This document shows, piece after piece, positions 35,284 through 43,643 of a stretch of 64,000 nt of DNA. How positions within the stretch are numbered: position 1 is the first letter of the stretch; each line of letters starts with the position of its first letter. The notes under the pieces were generated by a model, which made no database searches, was not told the origin of the DNA, and saw only the letters and a list, made by a program, of their open reading frames with translations. Source of the stretch: Paludisphaera soli (GTDB lineage: Bacteria; Planctomycetota; Planctomycetia; Isosphaerales; Isosphaeraceae); assembly GCF_011064595.1 (NCBI RefSeq), contig NZ_JAALJI010000026.1, positions 45,377-109,376 of the forward strand, in the 5' to 3' direction. The position numbers were made by a program, and so were the translations under genes.

Positions 35284-36054
35284 ATGCTGAACGTCCACCA
35301 CCTCAACTGCGGGACCCTCCACGCGCCGCCGAGCCCCAGGGCGAGCTGCCATTGCCTGCTGCTGGAGCACGAGACTGGGCTGGTCCTGGTCGACTCGGGG
35401 ATCGGGGTGCAGGACTGCCGGCGGCCCGAGGCCCGGATCGGCCGCGAGGTGATCGACGCCGCCGGCTTCCACTTCGACGAGACCGACACGGCCGTCGGCC
35501 GGCTGCGGGCCCTGGGCTTCCGCGCAGACGACGTCCGCCACGTCGTGCTGACCCACGCCGACCCCGATCACGCCGGCGGCCTGGCCGATTTCCCGGACGC
35601 CGAGGTCCACGTCTCCGCCGAGGAGCACGCCAACATCCTCGGCGGCAACCCCCGCTACGCCCCGGCGCAGTTCGACCACGCGCCGCGATGGAAGCTCCAC
35701 GGGCCCGCCGCGAACCCCTGGTTCGGTCTGGAGGCGCGCCGGCTGGGGCTCGGCTTCGCGACCGAGGTGCTGCTCGTGCCGCTGTTCGGGCATACGCTCG
35801 GCCATTGCGGAGTGGCGGTCGGCCTGGGCGACCGCTGGCTGCTCCACGTCGGCGACGCCTACTACCTACGGGCCGAGCTGGCCGACGACGGCCATCCCGT
35901 GTCGACCCTGGCCGCGATGCGGGCCGACGACGACGTGCAGCGTCGCGCGAGCCTCCAGTCGCTCCGTCGCCTGGCCCAGGAACACCCGGGCCGGATCGAG
36001 ATGCTCGGCTATCACGATTTCGGCGAGTTCCCGCCGGGGGCCGCGATCGACTGA
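35284..36054 (+). CDS. Metallo-beta-lactamase-fold hydrolase
   Basis: 256 residues. The metal motif is LTHADPDHAGGL (H-x-D-x-D-H), followed by the third His in LFGHTLGHCG and the bridging Asp in LHVGDAYY. It lacks a signal peptide. The overall layout is that of the glyoxalase II/AHL-lactonase-like branch, which hydrolyses thioesters or lactones. I chose ATG 35284 because GGAGG lies five bases upstream; ATG 35254, which overlaps the cupin stop, adds ten residues. Confidence 0.87.
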   Translation: MLNVHHLNCGTLHAPPSPRASCHCLLLEHETGLVLVDSGIGVQDCRRPEARIGREVIDAAGFHFDETDTAVGRLRALGFRADDVRHVVLTHADPDHAGGLADFPDAEVHVSAEEHANILGGNPRYAPAQFDHAPRWKLHGPAANPWFGLEARRLGLGFATEVLLVPLFGHTLGHCGVAVGLGDRWLLHVGDAYYLRAELADDGHPVSTLAAMRADDDVQRRASLQSLRRLAQEHPGRIEMLGYHDFGEFPPGAAID

Positions 36055-36201
36055 CCCGCCCGCCGTTCGTGGGGGCTCGACCGGGGGGCGGCGGGGCGTT
36101 AGATTGCTTTGATGCCCCCTGATGGAACCCCGACCGCCGAGCGTCCCGGCCGACCGCCCCGGGCGGACGCTCGCCCTCCCCGTGATCGTCGGAGCGCGAC
36201 C

Positions 36202-37407
36202 GTGCCAGCAGCCCGCCCCTCGCCCGCCCGGACCCTGGTCGCCGGGCTCCTCCTCGTTTTCACGGCCTCCACGGCCGTCGCCGAGCCCCCGCCCCCCTGG
36301 GACTTCCAGGACGGCGACCGCGTCGTCCTCGTCGGCGACACGTTCATCGAGCGCGAGCAGCGATACGCCTATCTGGAAACCGTCCTGACGATCGCCAACC
36401 CGGACAAGGACCTGACGTTTCGCAACCTCGGCTGGAGCGGGGACACCGTGCGAGGCCTCTCCCGCGCCGGGTTCGACCCGCCGGAGGCCGGTTTCCGCGA
36501 GCTGGTGAAGCAGGTGACCGACGCGAAGCCGACCGTGCTCGTCGTCGGCTACGGCATGGCCGACTCGTTCGACGGCGAGGCCGGGCTCTCTCGGTTCGTC
36601 GAGGGCTACAACGCTTTCCTCGACGCCGTCGCACCGACCAAGGCCCGGCTGGTCCTGCTCTCGCCGCTCCCCCACGAGCCGATGCCGGCCCCGCTGCCCG
36701 ACCCCGCGTCCCACAACCGCGACCTGGCGCTGTACGCCGACGCCGTCCGCAAGATCGCCGAGGTACGCGACGCGGCGTTCATCGACCTCTTCGGCGAGGT
36801 CACGAAGGCGAGGCAGGCCCGTCAGGCGAAGGGCCCTTCCTCCGAGACGGATACTGACAATGGGATCCATCCGACGGCCCTCGGCTTCTGGAGGCTGGCG
36901 AACCTGCCGACGGTCCTCCCGATGAAGCTCGCCAAGCTTGAGGCGGGTGAAGTGCAGAAGACCGAGCGCGGGCTATCGGTGACCACGAAGGGGCCGCTCC
37001 CGCCGCCGCTCGAACCGGTCCCCGGTCGCCAGGCTTCCTCCTGGAACATGGGCCACGCCGGCCTAGAGCCTGGCCGCTACACCCTGAAGGTGGACGGCCG
37101 ACCCCTCGCCACCCACACCGCCGAGGAATGGGCCGCGGCCCCGCTCGTCGAGGGCGATCCCCAGTTGGAGCAGGTCGAGAAGCTCCGGCAGGCGATCATC
37201 GCCAAGAACCTGCTGTTCTTCTACCGCTGGCGGCCCCAGAACATCACCTACCTGTTCGGCTTCCGCAAGCACGAGCAGGGGCAGAACGCCGTCGAGATCC
37301 CGCAGTTCGACCCGCTCGTCGACGCCAAGGAAAAAGAGATCGCCGAGCTTCGCAAGCCCGTCCCGCACACCTACGAGCTGGTCCGAGAGAACGAGGCGTC
37401 CCGATGA
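36202..37407 (+). CDS. SGNH/GDSL-type hydrolase with signal peptide (atypical nucleophile)
   Basis: 401 residues. The GTG at 36202 has GGAG seven bases upstream and gives a clean signal peptide (ARTLVAGLLLVFTASTAVAE); an upstream ATG at 36109 gives a longer N terminus without a ribosome site. Block I reads VLVGDTFIER, with Thr where SGNH esterases have Ser. Block II is NLGWSGDTVRG, and the C-terminal catalytic pair is DNGIHPTALGFW (D-x2-H). The stop overlaps the ATG of the 1163-residue dehydrogenase, a pairing I recall as common in planctomycetes. Sulfate or acetyl ester removal from polysaccharides is one idea, without proof. Confidence 0.78.
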   Translation: MPAARPSPARTLVAGLLLVFTASTAVAEPPPPWDFQDGDRVVLVGDTFIEREQRYAYLETVLTIANPDKDLTFRNLGWSGDTVRGLSRAGFDPPEAGFRELVKQVTDAKPTVLVVGYGMADSFDGEAGLSRFVEGYNAFLDAVAPTKARLVLLSPLPHEPMPAPLPDPASHNRDLALYADAVRKIAEVRDAAFIDLFGEVTKARQARQAKGPSSETDTDNGIHPTALGFWRLANLPTVLPMKLAKLEAGEVQKTERGLSVTTKGPLPPPLEPVPGRQASSWNMGHAGLEPGRYTLKVDGRPLATHTAEEWAAAPLVEGDPQLEQVEKLRQAIIAKNLLFFYRWRPQNITYLFGFRKHEQGQNAVEIPQFDPLVDAKEKEIAELRKPVPHTYELVRENEASR

Positions 37408-40400
37408 GCATCCGATCCCGGCGCGGGAGCGCCTCCCTGTGGCATCTCGGGGCGACGGCCTTGGCGGCCCTCTCGCTCTCCCTCACCCCCGCCGCTCGCG
37501 CGCAGAACGCGGTCGGCCCGCCGCCGGACCCCGACCCCGAGATCGAGCGCCGGTCGTTCATCGTGGCCGACGGGTTCGAGGTCAACCTGTTCGCCGCCGA
37601 CCCGCTGATCGCCAAGCCGATCCAGATGAACTTCGACGCCGCCGGCCGGCTCTGGATCGCCAGCTCCGAGGTCTATCCGCAGATCAAGCCGGGCCAGGAG
37701 GCGAACGACAAGATCCTCGTGCTGGAGGACAAGGACGGCGACGGCCGGGCCGAGTCGACGACCGTGTTCGCCGACGGGCTGCTGATCCCCACCGGCCTGG
37801 AGCCGGGCGACGGCGGCGTGTACGTCGCCAACAGCACCGAGCTGCTCCACCTCAAGGACGCGGACGACGACGGCAAGGCCGACTCCACCCGCGTCGTGCT
37901 CTCGGGCTTCGGCACCGAGGACACGCACCACCTGCTGCACACGCTGCGGTGGGGCCACGACGGGATGCTCTATTTCAATCAGTCCATCTACATCCACAGC
38001 CACCTGGAGACGCCCCACGGCGTTCGCCGGCTCAACGGCGGCGGCATCTGGCGGTTCCGTCCCGAGACGATGGAGCTGGACGTCTTCATCCGAGGGCTGG
38101 TCAACACCTGGGGCCACCAGATCGACGCCTGGGGCCAGTCGTTCGCCACCGACGGCGCCGGCGGCGAGGGGATCAACTACTGCCTGCCCGGCGCCTATTA
38201 CGTCACCGCGGTCGACGCCGTCCGGCTCCTCAAGGGCCTGAACCCCGGCAGCCCCAAGTACTGCGGACTGGAGGTCGCCAGCGGCCGCCACCTGCCGGAC
38301 TCCTGGCAGGGGAGCCTGTTGACCAACGACTTCCGCGGCAACCGCGTCTGCCGGTTCGTCATCAGCGACGACGGGGCCGGCTTCGCCTCCCGCGAACAGT
38401 CGGAGCTGATCAAGACGACCCACGTCTCGTTCCGGCCGATCGACGTCCTCATGGGCCCCGACGGCGCGATCTACATCGCCGACTGGTACAACCCGATCAT
38501 CCAGCACGGCGAGGTCGACTTCCGCGACCCTCGCCGCGACCACACCCGCGGCCGCATCTGGCGCGTGACCGCCAAGAACCGGCCGCTCGTCGAGCGACCG
38601 CAGCTCGTCGGCGCGGAGGTCCCGCAACTGCTCGAAGCCCTCAAGGCCCCCGAGGAGTACACCCGCCGCCAGGCCAAGCGCGTACTCAAGGAACGCGGCG
38701 CCGACGCCGTGGTCCCGGCGCTCGCCGCCTGGGTCGCCGCGCTCGACCCGGCCGATCCCGAGTTCGAGCGGAACCGCCTCGAAGGGCTCTGGACCTACCA
38801 GGCGCTCGACGTCCCCGACCCGATGCTGCTCGACCAGGCGCTCGCCTCGAAGGACTTCCGCGTCCGCTCGGCCGCCGCGCGGATCGTGCCGTTCTGGAAG
38901 GGGCGCGTTTCCGACGCCGACGCCCTCCTGGCCCCGCTCGTGACCGACGAGAATCCCCGCGTTCGGTTGGAGTCCGTCCGTTCGCTGGCCCGCATGCCGA
39001 GCGAGAAGGCGGCGTCGCTCGCCTTCCAGGCGCTCGAAAAGCCGATCGACGGCTTCCTCGATTACGCCCTCTGGCTGGCCGCTCGCGACCTCGCTTCGGC
39101 CTGGCTCCCCGGCGTCCAGGCCGGCCGGTTCAACTTCGACGGCCACGCGGGACGACTGGTCTACGCGCTCCAGGCGCTCGGCTCGCCCGAAGTGCTCCAG
39201 CCCTTGCTGAGCCTCTACAAGCAAGGGAAGGTCCCCCACGAGCAGGACGCCGCCGCGCTGAACCTGATCGCGGCCGTGGGCGGCCCCGCCGAGCTTGGCC
39301 TGCTCCTGGACCTGATCCAGAACAAGGACGCCATGCCCGCCGTGCGGCAGGCGGCCCTGCTGAACGCCCTGGTCCGCGCCGGCCGCGAACGCAAGATCGT
39401 CCCCGCCGGCGATCTCGCCCGCATCGCGCCGTTGCTGTCGCAGCCCGACGAGGCCCTTCGATCGGCGGCGGTCGCGGCGGTTGGCGCCTGGAAAGTCGCC
39501 GGGCTCCGGCCGAAGCTCGCCGAGCTGGCCGTCGCACCCGACGCCTCGGCGTCCCTGCGGCTGGAGGCGATGCGCGGCCTGCTCGCCCTCGGCGACCAGG
39601 AGTCCGCCCAGCTCGTCGCCAGACTCGCCGAGCCGGGCGGCGACCCGACCGGCCGGACCCTGGCCCTGGCCTGCCTCGCGTCCCACGATCCCGCCGCCGC
39701 GGCCGACCGCGCCGCGGCCTGGATGGCCGAGCTGGATCCTGCCCGCCTGGGCGAGGCGCAGGCCGTGCTCAACGGCTTCCTCGAACGTCGCGACGGCCCG
39801 GCCGCGCTCGCGCAGGCGCTGGTCCCGGTCAAGCTCGACGCCGACCTCGCCAAGCTCGCCGTCCGCGACATCCGCGCCAGCGGCCGATCGGCCCAGGAGT
39901 TGATCGACGCCCTCGCCAAGTCCGGCTCGCTCAACGACGCCAATCGCACCTACTCGGCCGAGGAGAAGGCCGCCATCCTCGCCGCGCTGCCCCAGGGAGA
40001 CGCCGCACGGGGCGAGGCGATCTTCCGGCGCGAGTCCATGACCTGCCTCAAATGCCACGCCGTCGCCGGCGCCGGCGGCCAGGTCGGACCCAGCCTGGAG
40101 AGCATCGGCGCGAGCGCCCCGATCGACTACCTGCTCGACTCGCTCCTGGAGCCGAACAAGGCCGTCAAGGAGAACTTCCACGCGACGGTCGTGGCCACCG
40201 ACGAGGGCCGGATCGTCACCGGAATCCGCGTCCGGCAGTCCGACACGGAACTGGTCCTCCGCGACGCCGACGACCAGGAGATCTCGATCCCCCTGGATTC
40301 GATCGAGGAGCAGAAGATCGCCGGCTCCATCATGCCGGCCGGGCTCGTCGACCCGCTCACGCGCGACGAACTGGTCGACCTCGTCGCCTTCCTCTCGAAG

Positions 40401-40895
40401 CTCGGCAAGATCGGCGACTACGCCGTCAGCCAGGAGCGTGTCGCGCGTCGTTGGCGGGTCCTCGCGAGCACGAAGGAGGCCGCCACGGCCCTGATCCGGA
40501 CGAGTGTCGAGGCCCTCATCCAGAACGAGCAGTCGTTCGGATGGAAGCCGCTCTACGCCACCGTCGGCGGACGGCTGGTCCCCGCGGAGCTGCCGGTGAA
40601 TCCCCGGGTGAACGCCGCGCCGCCGATCACTCTGGTCCGTACCGACGTCGAGGTCTCCACCCCCGGCGCCGTGCGATTGAAGTTCGACTCGGCGCGAGAC
40701 CTCGCGTTCTGGGTCGACGGACGCCGCATCGAGCCCGCCGCCGCCGCGCCCGACGCCCTGACGCTCGAACTCGACCGGGGCGTTCACGCTGTCTTCATCG
40801 CCTTCGAACCCGGTCGCCGACCGGACGGCCTGCGCTGCGTCCTGGAAGACGTCGAAGGCTCCCCCGCGAAGGCCCGCCCCGTGCTGGGCAAGTAA
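37404..40895 (+). CDS. PVC-type heme-binding membrane-bound dehydrogenase (propeller + HEAT + cytochrome c)
   Basis: 1163 residues with an N-terminal signal (LWHLGATALAALSLSLTPAARA). Residues ~50-400 form a glucose/sorbosone dehydrogenase-like beta-propeller (e.g. AADPLIAKPIQMNFDAAGRL, VLMGPDGAIYIADWYNP). Residues ~410-850 are helical HEAT-like repeats. A heme c site follows at Cys881-x2-Cys884-His885 (CLKCHAVAG), with the family's VGPSLESIG, LLEPNKAVKENF and IMPAGLVDPLTRDEL. A C-terminal carbohydrate-binding-like beta domain ends it. Such proteins are predicted periplasmic or surface oxidoreductases of sugars. It is coupled by ATGA to the SGNH hydrolase. Confidence 0.9.
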   Translation: MSIRSRRGSASLWHLGATALAALSLSLTPAARAQNAVGPPPDPDPEIERRSFIVADGFEVNLFAADPLIAKPIQMNFDAAGRLWIASSEVYPQIKPGQEANDKILVLEDKDGDGRAESTTVFADGLLIPTGLEPGDGGVYVANSTELLHLKDADDDGKADSTRVVLSGFGTEDTHHLLHTLRWGHDGMLYFNQSIYIHSHLETPHGVRRLNGGGIWRFRPETMELDVFIRGLVNTWGHQIDAWGQSFATDGAGGEGINYCLPGAYYVTAVDAVRLLKGLNPGSPKYCGLEVASGRHLPDSWQGSLLTNDFRGNRVCRFVISDDGAGFASREQSELIKTTHVSFRPIDVLMGPDGAIYIADWYNPIIQHGEVDFRDPRRDHTRGRIWRVTAKNRPLVERPQLVGAEVPQLLEALKAPEEYTRRQAKRVLKERGADAVVPALAAWVAALDPADPEFERNRLEGLWTYQALDVPDPMLLDQALASKDFRVRSAAARIVPFWKGRVSDADALLAPLVTDENPRVRLESVRSLARMPSEKAASLAFQALEKPIDGFLDYALWLAARDLASAWLPGVQAGRFNFDGHAGRLVYALQALGSPEVLQPLLSLYKQGKVPHEQDAAALNLIAAVGGPAELGLLLDLIQNKDAMPAVRQAALLNALVRAGRERKIVPAGDLARIAPLLSQPDEALRSAAVAAVGAWKVAGLRPKLAELAVAPDASASLRLEAMRGLLALGDQESAQLVARLAEPGGDPTGRTLALACLASHDPAAAADRAAAWMAELDPARLGEAQAVLNGFLERRDGPAALAQALVPVKLDADLAKLAVRDIRASGRSAQELIDALAKSGSLNDANRTYSAEEKAAILAALPQGDAARGEAIFRRESMTCLKCHAVAGAGGQVGPSLESIGASAPIDYLLDSLLEPNKAVKENFHATVVATDEGRIVTGIRVRQSDTELVLRDADDQEISIPLDSIEEQKIAGSIMPAGLVDPLTRDELVDLVAFLSKLGKIGDYAVSQERVARRWRVLASTKEAATALIRTSVEALIQNEQSFGWKPLYATVGGRLVPAELPVNPRVNAAPPITLVRTDVEVSTPGAVRLKFDSARDLAFWVDGRRIEPAAAAPDALTLELDRGVHAVFIAFEPGRRPDGLRCVLEDVEGSPAKARPVLGK

Positions 40896-40940
40896 CGACT
40901 CTGCGCGCGGGTCTTCGGCTTGATTCGAAGGGATCGTCCC

Positions 40941-41114
40941 ATGCCCGATCAGTCGCCCCAACGACCTGCGCCGGACCCGCCGCCCGAGAAGGCGAGCGCC
41001 TGTCGCCCCGCGTGCCCGGCCTGCGGCGGGCGGTTGATCGAGCGTCGGGCCAAGCTCGTCTGCTCGCGCTGCCACACGATCTGCGAGACCTGCTGCGAGG
41101 GGGGGCGGGGGTGA
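40941..41114 (+). CDS. Cys-rich mini-protein (zinc-ribbon-like)
   Basis: 57 residues, eight cysteines: C21, C25, C28, C41, C44, C48, C51, C52. The CPACGGRLIERRAKLVCSRC part is a standard zinc ribbon. It begins at the ATG 40941 with AAGGGA upstream and ends six bases before the GspE-type ATPase gene, whose own C-terminal region also contains a tetracysteine zinc motif. It may be a small partner of the secretion operon, or an independent ribbon protein; function unknown. Confidence 0.6.
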   Translation: MPDQSPQRPAPDPPPEKASACRPACPACGGRLIERRAKLVCSRCHTICETCCEGGRG

Positions 41115-41120
41115 CCTGAC

Positions 41121-42338
41121 ATGCCCGACGCCCCCCTCGCCGAAAGCCTGAAGGCACTCGACCCGGGATCCCCCCAGTACGCCACGTCGGTCGTCGACGC
41201 CGTGCTGGCCGGGGCCGAACGGGTCGGGGCGAGCGACATCCACATCCGGCCGCTCGCCGACGGCCTCGACGTCCGCTGGCGGGTCGACGGCGTGCTCCAA
41301 CCCGTCGCCGTCCTGGCGAAGCGGGGGGCGCCGAACGTCGTCGCCCGGCTCAAGGTCCTGGGCGAGCTGCTCACCTACAAGACCGACGCCCCCCAGGAAG
41401 GCCGGATCCGCCGGGTGCCCGGCCTGGTCGAGATGCGGCTCTCCACGTTCCCCACGCTCCACGGCGAGAAGGCCGTCGTCCGGCTGTTCGGCGGGCCGGG
41501 ACGCTTCCTCGTCCCCGACGACCTCGGACTCCCCGAGGAGATCCGCGCCGCGCTCTCCCGTCTCCTCGACGAGACCTCCGGTGCGATCGTCCTGGCCGGG
41601 CCCGCCGGCAGCGGCAAGACCACCACGATCTACGCCTGCCTGCGCGAGCTGGCCCGCCGGACCGACGGCCGTCGCAGCCTGGCGAGCCTGGAGGACCCGA
41701 TCGAGTCGGCCCTGGACGGAGTGTCGCAGTCGCAGGTCGACGTCGCCGCCGGCCTGACGCTCGAAGCCGGCCTCCGCGCGCTCCTGAGGCAGGACCCCGA
41801 GGTGCTGGCCGTGGGGGAGATCCGCGACCGCGCGACCGCCGAGACCACGCTCCAGGCCGCCCTGACGGGCCACCTCACCCTCACCACGTTCCACGCCGGA
41901 AGCGCCTGCGAGGTCGTCGGCCGTTTGCTGGACATGGGCCTCGAGCCCTATGCGATCCGCAGCGGCCTCCGCGCCGTGATCGCCCTCCGGCTGGTCCGGA
42001 AGCTCTGCCCCGCCTGCTCGGTCGAGTCGTCCGACCCGGCCGAACTGCTGGGCCTCCCCGTGCGCTCGGCCCGGCTGGCCCGGGGCTGCCCCGCTTGCGG
42101 CGGCTCGGGCTACCTCGGCCGCCTCGTGCTGGCCGAGATGCTGCCCCCGCTCGACGACGACCTCGGTCGCGCCGTGCTCGACCGGGCCGACGTCCGCCGC
42201 CTCGAAGCCCTGGCCTTCGAGGCCGGCATGACGAGCCGATGGGCGCGCGCCCGAGATACGGTCGAAGAAGGCCGCACCTCCCCCGCCGAGATCCGCCGCG
42301 TCCTCGGCATGGACGGGCGTTTCCCCGCCGCCCCCTGA
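41121..42338 (+). CDS. Type II secretion/type IV pilus assembly ATPase (GspE/PilB family)
   Basis: 405 residues, shorter than typical GspE (~500-570) because the N1 domain is missing. The N2 domain has GASDIHIRP. Walker A is GPAGSGKTTT (160-169), the Asp box and Walker B lie in LRQDPEVLAVGEIRD, and the His box is HLTLTTFHAGSA. The zinc-binding tetracysteine CPAC...CPACGGSGYLGR follows. It is a cytoplasmic hexameric motor that drives pseudopilus assembly. Loss of N1 suggests docking to the membrane platform by a different route than through GspL. Confidence 0.92.
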   Translation: MPDAPLAESLKALDPGSPQYATSVVDAVLAGAERVGASDIHIRPLADGLDVRWRVDGVLQPVAVLAKRGAPNVVARLKVLGELLTYKTDAPQEGRIRRVPGLVEMRLSTFPTLHGEKAVVRLFGGPGRFLVPDDLGLPEEIRAALSRLLDETSGAIVLAGPAGSGKTTTIYACLRELARRTDGRRSLASLEDPIESALDGVSQSQVDVAAGLTLEAGLRALLRQDPEVLAVGEIRDRATAETTLQAALTGHLTLTTFHAGSACEVVGRLLDMGLEPYAIRSGLRAVIALRLVRKLCPACSVESSDPAELLGLPVRSARLARGCPACGGSGYLGRLVLAEMLPPLDDDLGRAVLDRADVRRLEALAFEAGMTSRWARARDTVEEGRTSPAEIRRVLGMDGRFPAAP

Positions 42339-42354
42339 GACGCCCCCTCGCTCG

Positions 42355-42439
42355 TCGGACAAACGTCCGAATTCCGCCGGGCCGGCGCTTGACGGCCTGT
42401 GACAGATGTGATAGACCTGGTTCTGTCACAAATGTCCGA
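42355..42439 (+). promoter_or_regulatory. Candidate promoter with overlapping inverted and direct repeats
   Basis: A sigma70-like promoter, TTGACG (42389-42394)-17-TAGACC (42412-42417), lies between the ATPase and first GspF-type genes. A perfect 9-bp inverted repeat (TGTGACAGA at 42398-42406, TCTGTCACA at 42422-42430) brackets the -10. A near-identical 12-base direct repeat (ACAAA[C/T]GTCCGA at 42359 and 42428) flanks the set, and the first copy overlaps a 6-bp hairpin (42355-42370). It looks like an operator controlling the pilin part of the operon. Confidence 0.5.
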
Positions 42440-42484
42440 GGACGCCTGGCGGCCGAGGACGGCGACGAATCGCGGGGGTGGCGG

Positions 42485-43576
42485 ATGGCGAGCGCCGATT
42501 CGGAGAACGGAGGATCCCGAGGTGGACGGCCGGTGACGGTCGCCGAGCTGGTCGCCCTCAACGAGGAGATCGCGGCGCTGGTGCGCGCGGGATCGCCGCT
42601 GGAGGCCGGACTGGGGCGGACGAGCGGCGAGCTGCCCGGTCGCCTGCGGGGCGTCGCGGCGGCCCTGGCCGACCGGATGAAGCGCGGCCAGAGCCTGGTG
42701 GAGGCGCTCGACGCCGAGGGCGCGGCGATCCCCCCCTTGTACCGGGCCGTCGTCGAGGCCGGCGCGCGGACCGGGGACGTGTCGGCGGCGCTGGGCGGGA
42801 TGTCGCGATACCTGCGGGGGTTCGCCGAGGCTCGTGACGCCGTCGGCCTGGCCCTGTGGTATCCGCTCGTGGTCGCCAGCCTGGCGTACGCCCTGTTCCT
42901 CGGCGTGGTCGTGGTGCTGGCCCCGCGATTCGGCGAGGCCTTCGCGTCGCTCGGCCTGCCGACGACCCGGGCGCTGGCGTTGGTGGAGTCGATCGGGCGG
43001 ACGGCCTGGATCTGGTGGCCGATCTGGCCGATCGTGCTGGCGGCGGTCGCGGCGGCGTGGTTCCGGTCGGGCCGGGCCTCGCGGCTGGACGCCTCGTCGT
43101 GGACGTTCCTCGGCCTCTTCCCCTGGATGCGGTCCCTGGTGCGGGATTACCAGTCGGCGGGCTTCGCCGAGCTGCTGGCGTTGCTGCTGGAGAATCGCGT
43201 CGCCTATCCGAAGGCGGTCGCTCTGGCCGCGGAGGCCACCGGGAACGCCGCGTTGATCGCCGAGGCCCGGACGCTCGCCGCCGCGCTGGAGAGCGGGAGT
43301 TCGGCCGAACGCGCGATCGCGGGCGGGGTGTTCCGCTCGTTCGCGCCGATGCTCCGCTGGGTCCTGGCCCATGGGCACTCGGAAGGCTCCCTGGTTCACT
43401 CGCTGCGCAACCTCGCCCCGATGTATCGCTCGCGTGCGACGTACAAGGCGGACAAGCTCCGCGTGCTCCTGCCGTCCATCCTCATCCTCGTCGTGGGAAT
43501 GACCGCGACCTTGCTCTACGCCTTCACGCTCTTCCTGCCGCTCTCCGGGATGATGAACGAGCTGGCGGGGCCCTGA
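42485..43576 (+). CDS. GspF/PilC-type inner membrane platform protein, copy 1
   Basis: 363 residues with the two-repeat T2SSF architecture. Repeat 1 has AELVALNEEIAALVRAGSPLEAGL, a GQSLVEAL loop and AIPPLYRAVVEAGARTGDVSAAL, followed by membrane segments (LWYPLVVASLAYALFLGVVVVL). Repeat 2 starts at FAELLALLLENRVAYPKAVALA, and a C-terminal membrane helix follows. It would form the rotating platform engaged by the ATPase. ATG 42485 is preceded by a G-rich stretch. It is the first of three consecutive F-type genes. Confidence 0.87.
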   Translation: MASADSENGGSRGGRPVTVAELVALNEEIAALVRAGSPLEAGLGRTSGELPGRLRGVAAALADRMKRGQSLVEALDAEGAAIPPLYRAVVEAGARTGDVSAALGGMSRYLRGFAEARDAVGLALWYPLVVASLAYALFLGVVVVLAPRFGEAFASLGLPTTRALALVESIGRTAWIWWPIWPIVLAAVAAAWFRSGRASRLDASSWTFLGLFPWMRSLVRDYQSAGFAELLALLLENRVAYPKAVALAAEATGNAALIAEARTLAAALESGSSAERAIAGGVFRSFAPMLRWVLAHGHSEGSLVHSLRNLAPMYRSRATYKADKLRVLLPSILILVVGMTATLLYAFTLFLPLSGMMNELAGP

Positions 43577-43643
43577 CCCGATCGACCGCCGTCGCAACGT
43601 GCGAGGCCGCCCCGACCTAAACCGAAGCCGAAGCGAGCTAGCC

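Noticed and set aside
37371..42362. A 1663-codon open frame on the minus strand
   Set aside because: It lies antisense to the heme dehydrogenase and ATPase genes, which have clear motifs. It is Gly/Arg/Val/Asp-rich with no recognisable domain, the usual product of high-GC third positions.
42398..42430. Resemblance of TGTGA...TCACA to a CRP/FNR site
   Set aside because: The half sites are too far apart for the TGTGA-N6-TCACA spacing, so I report only an unassigned inverted repeat.
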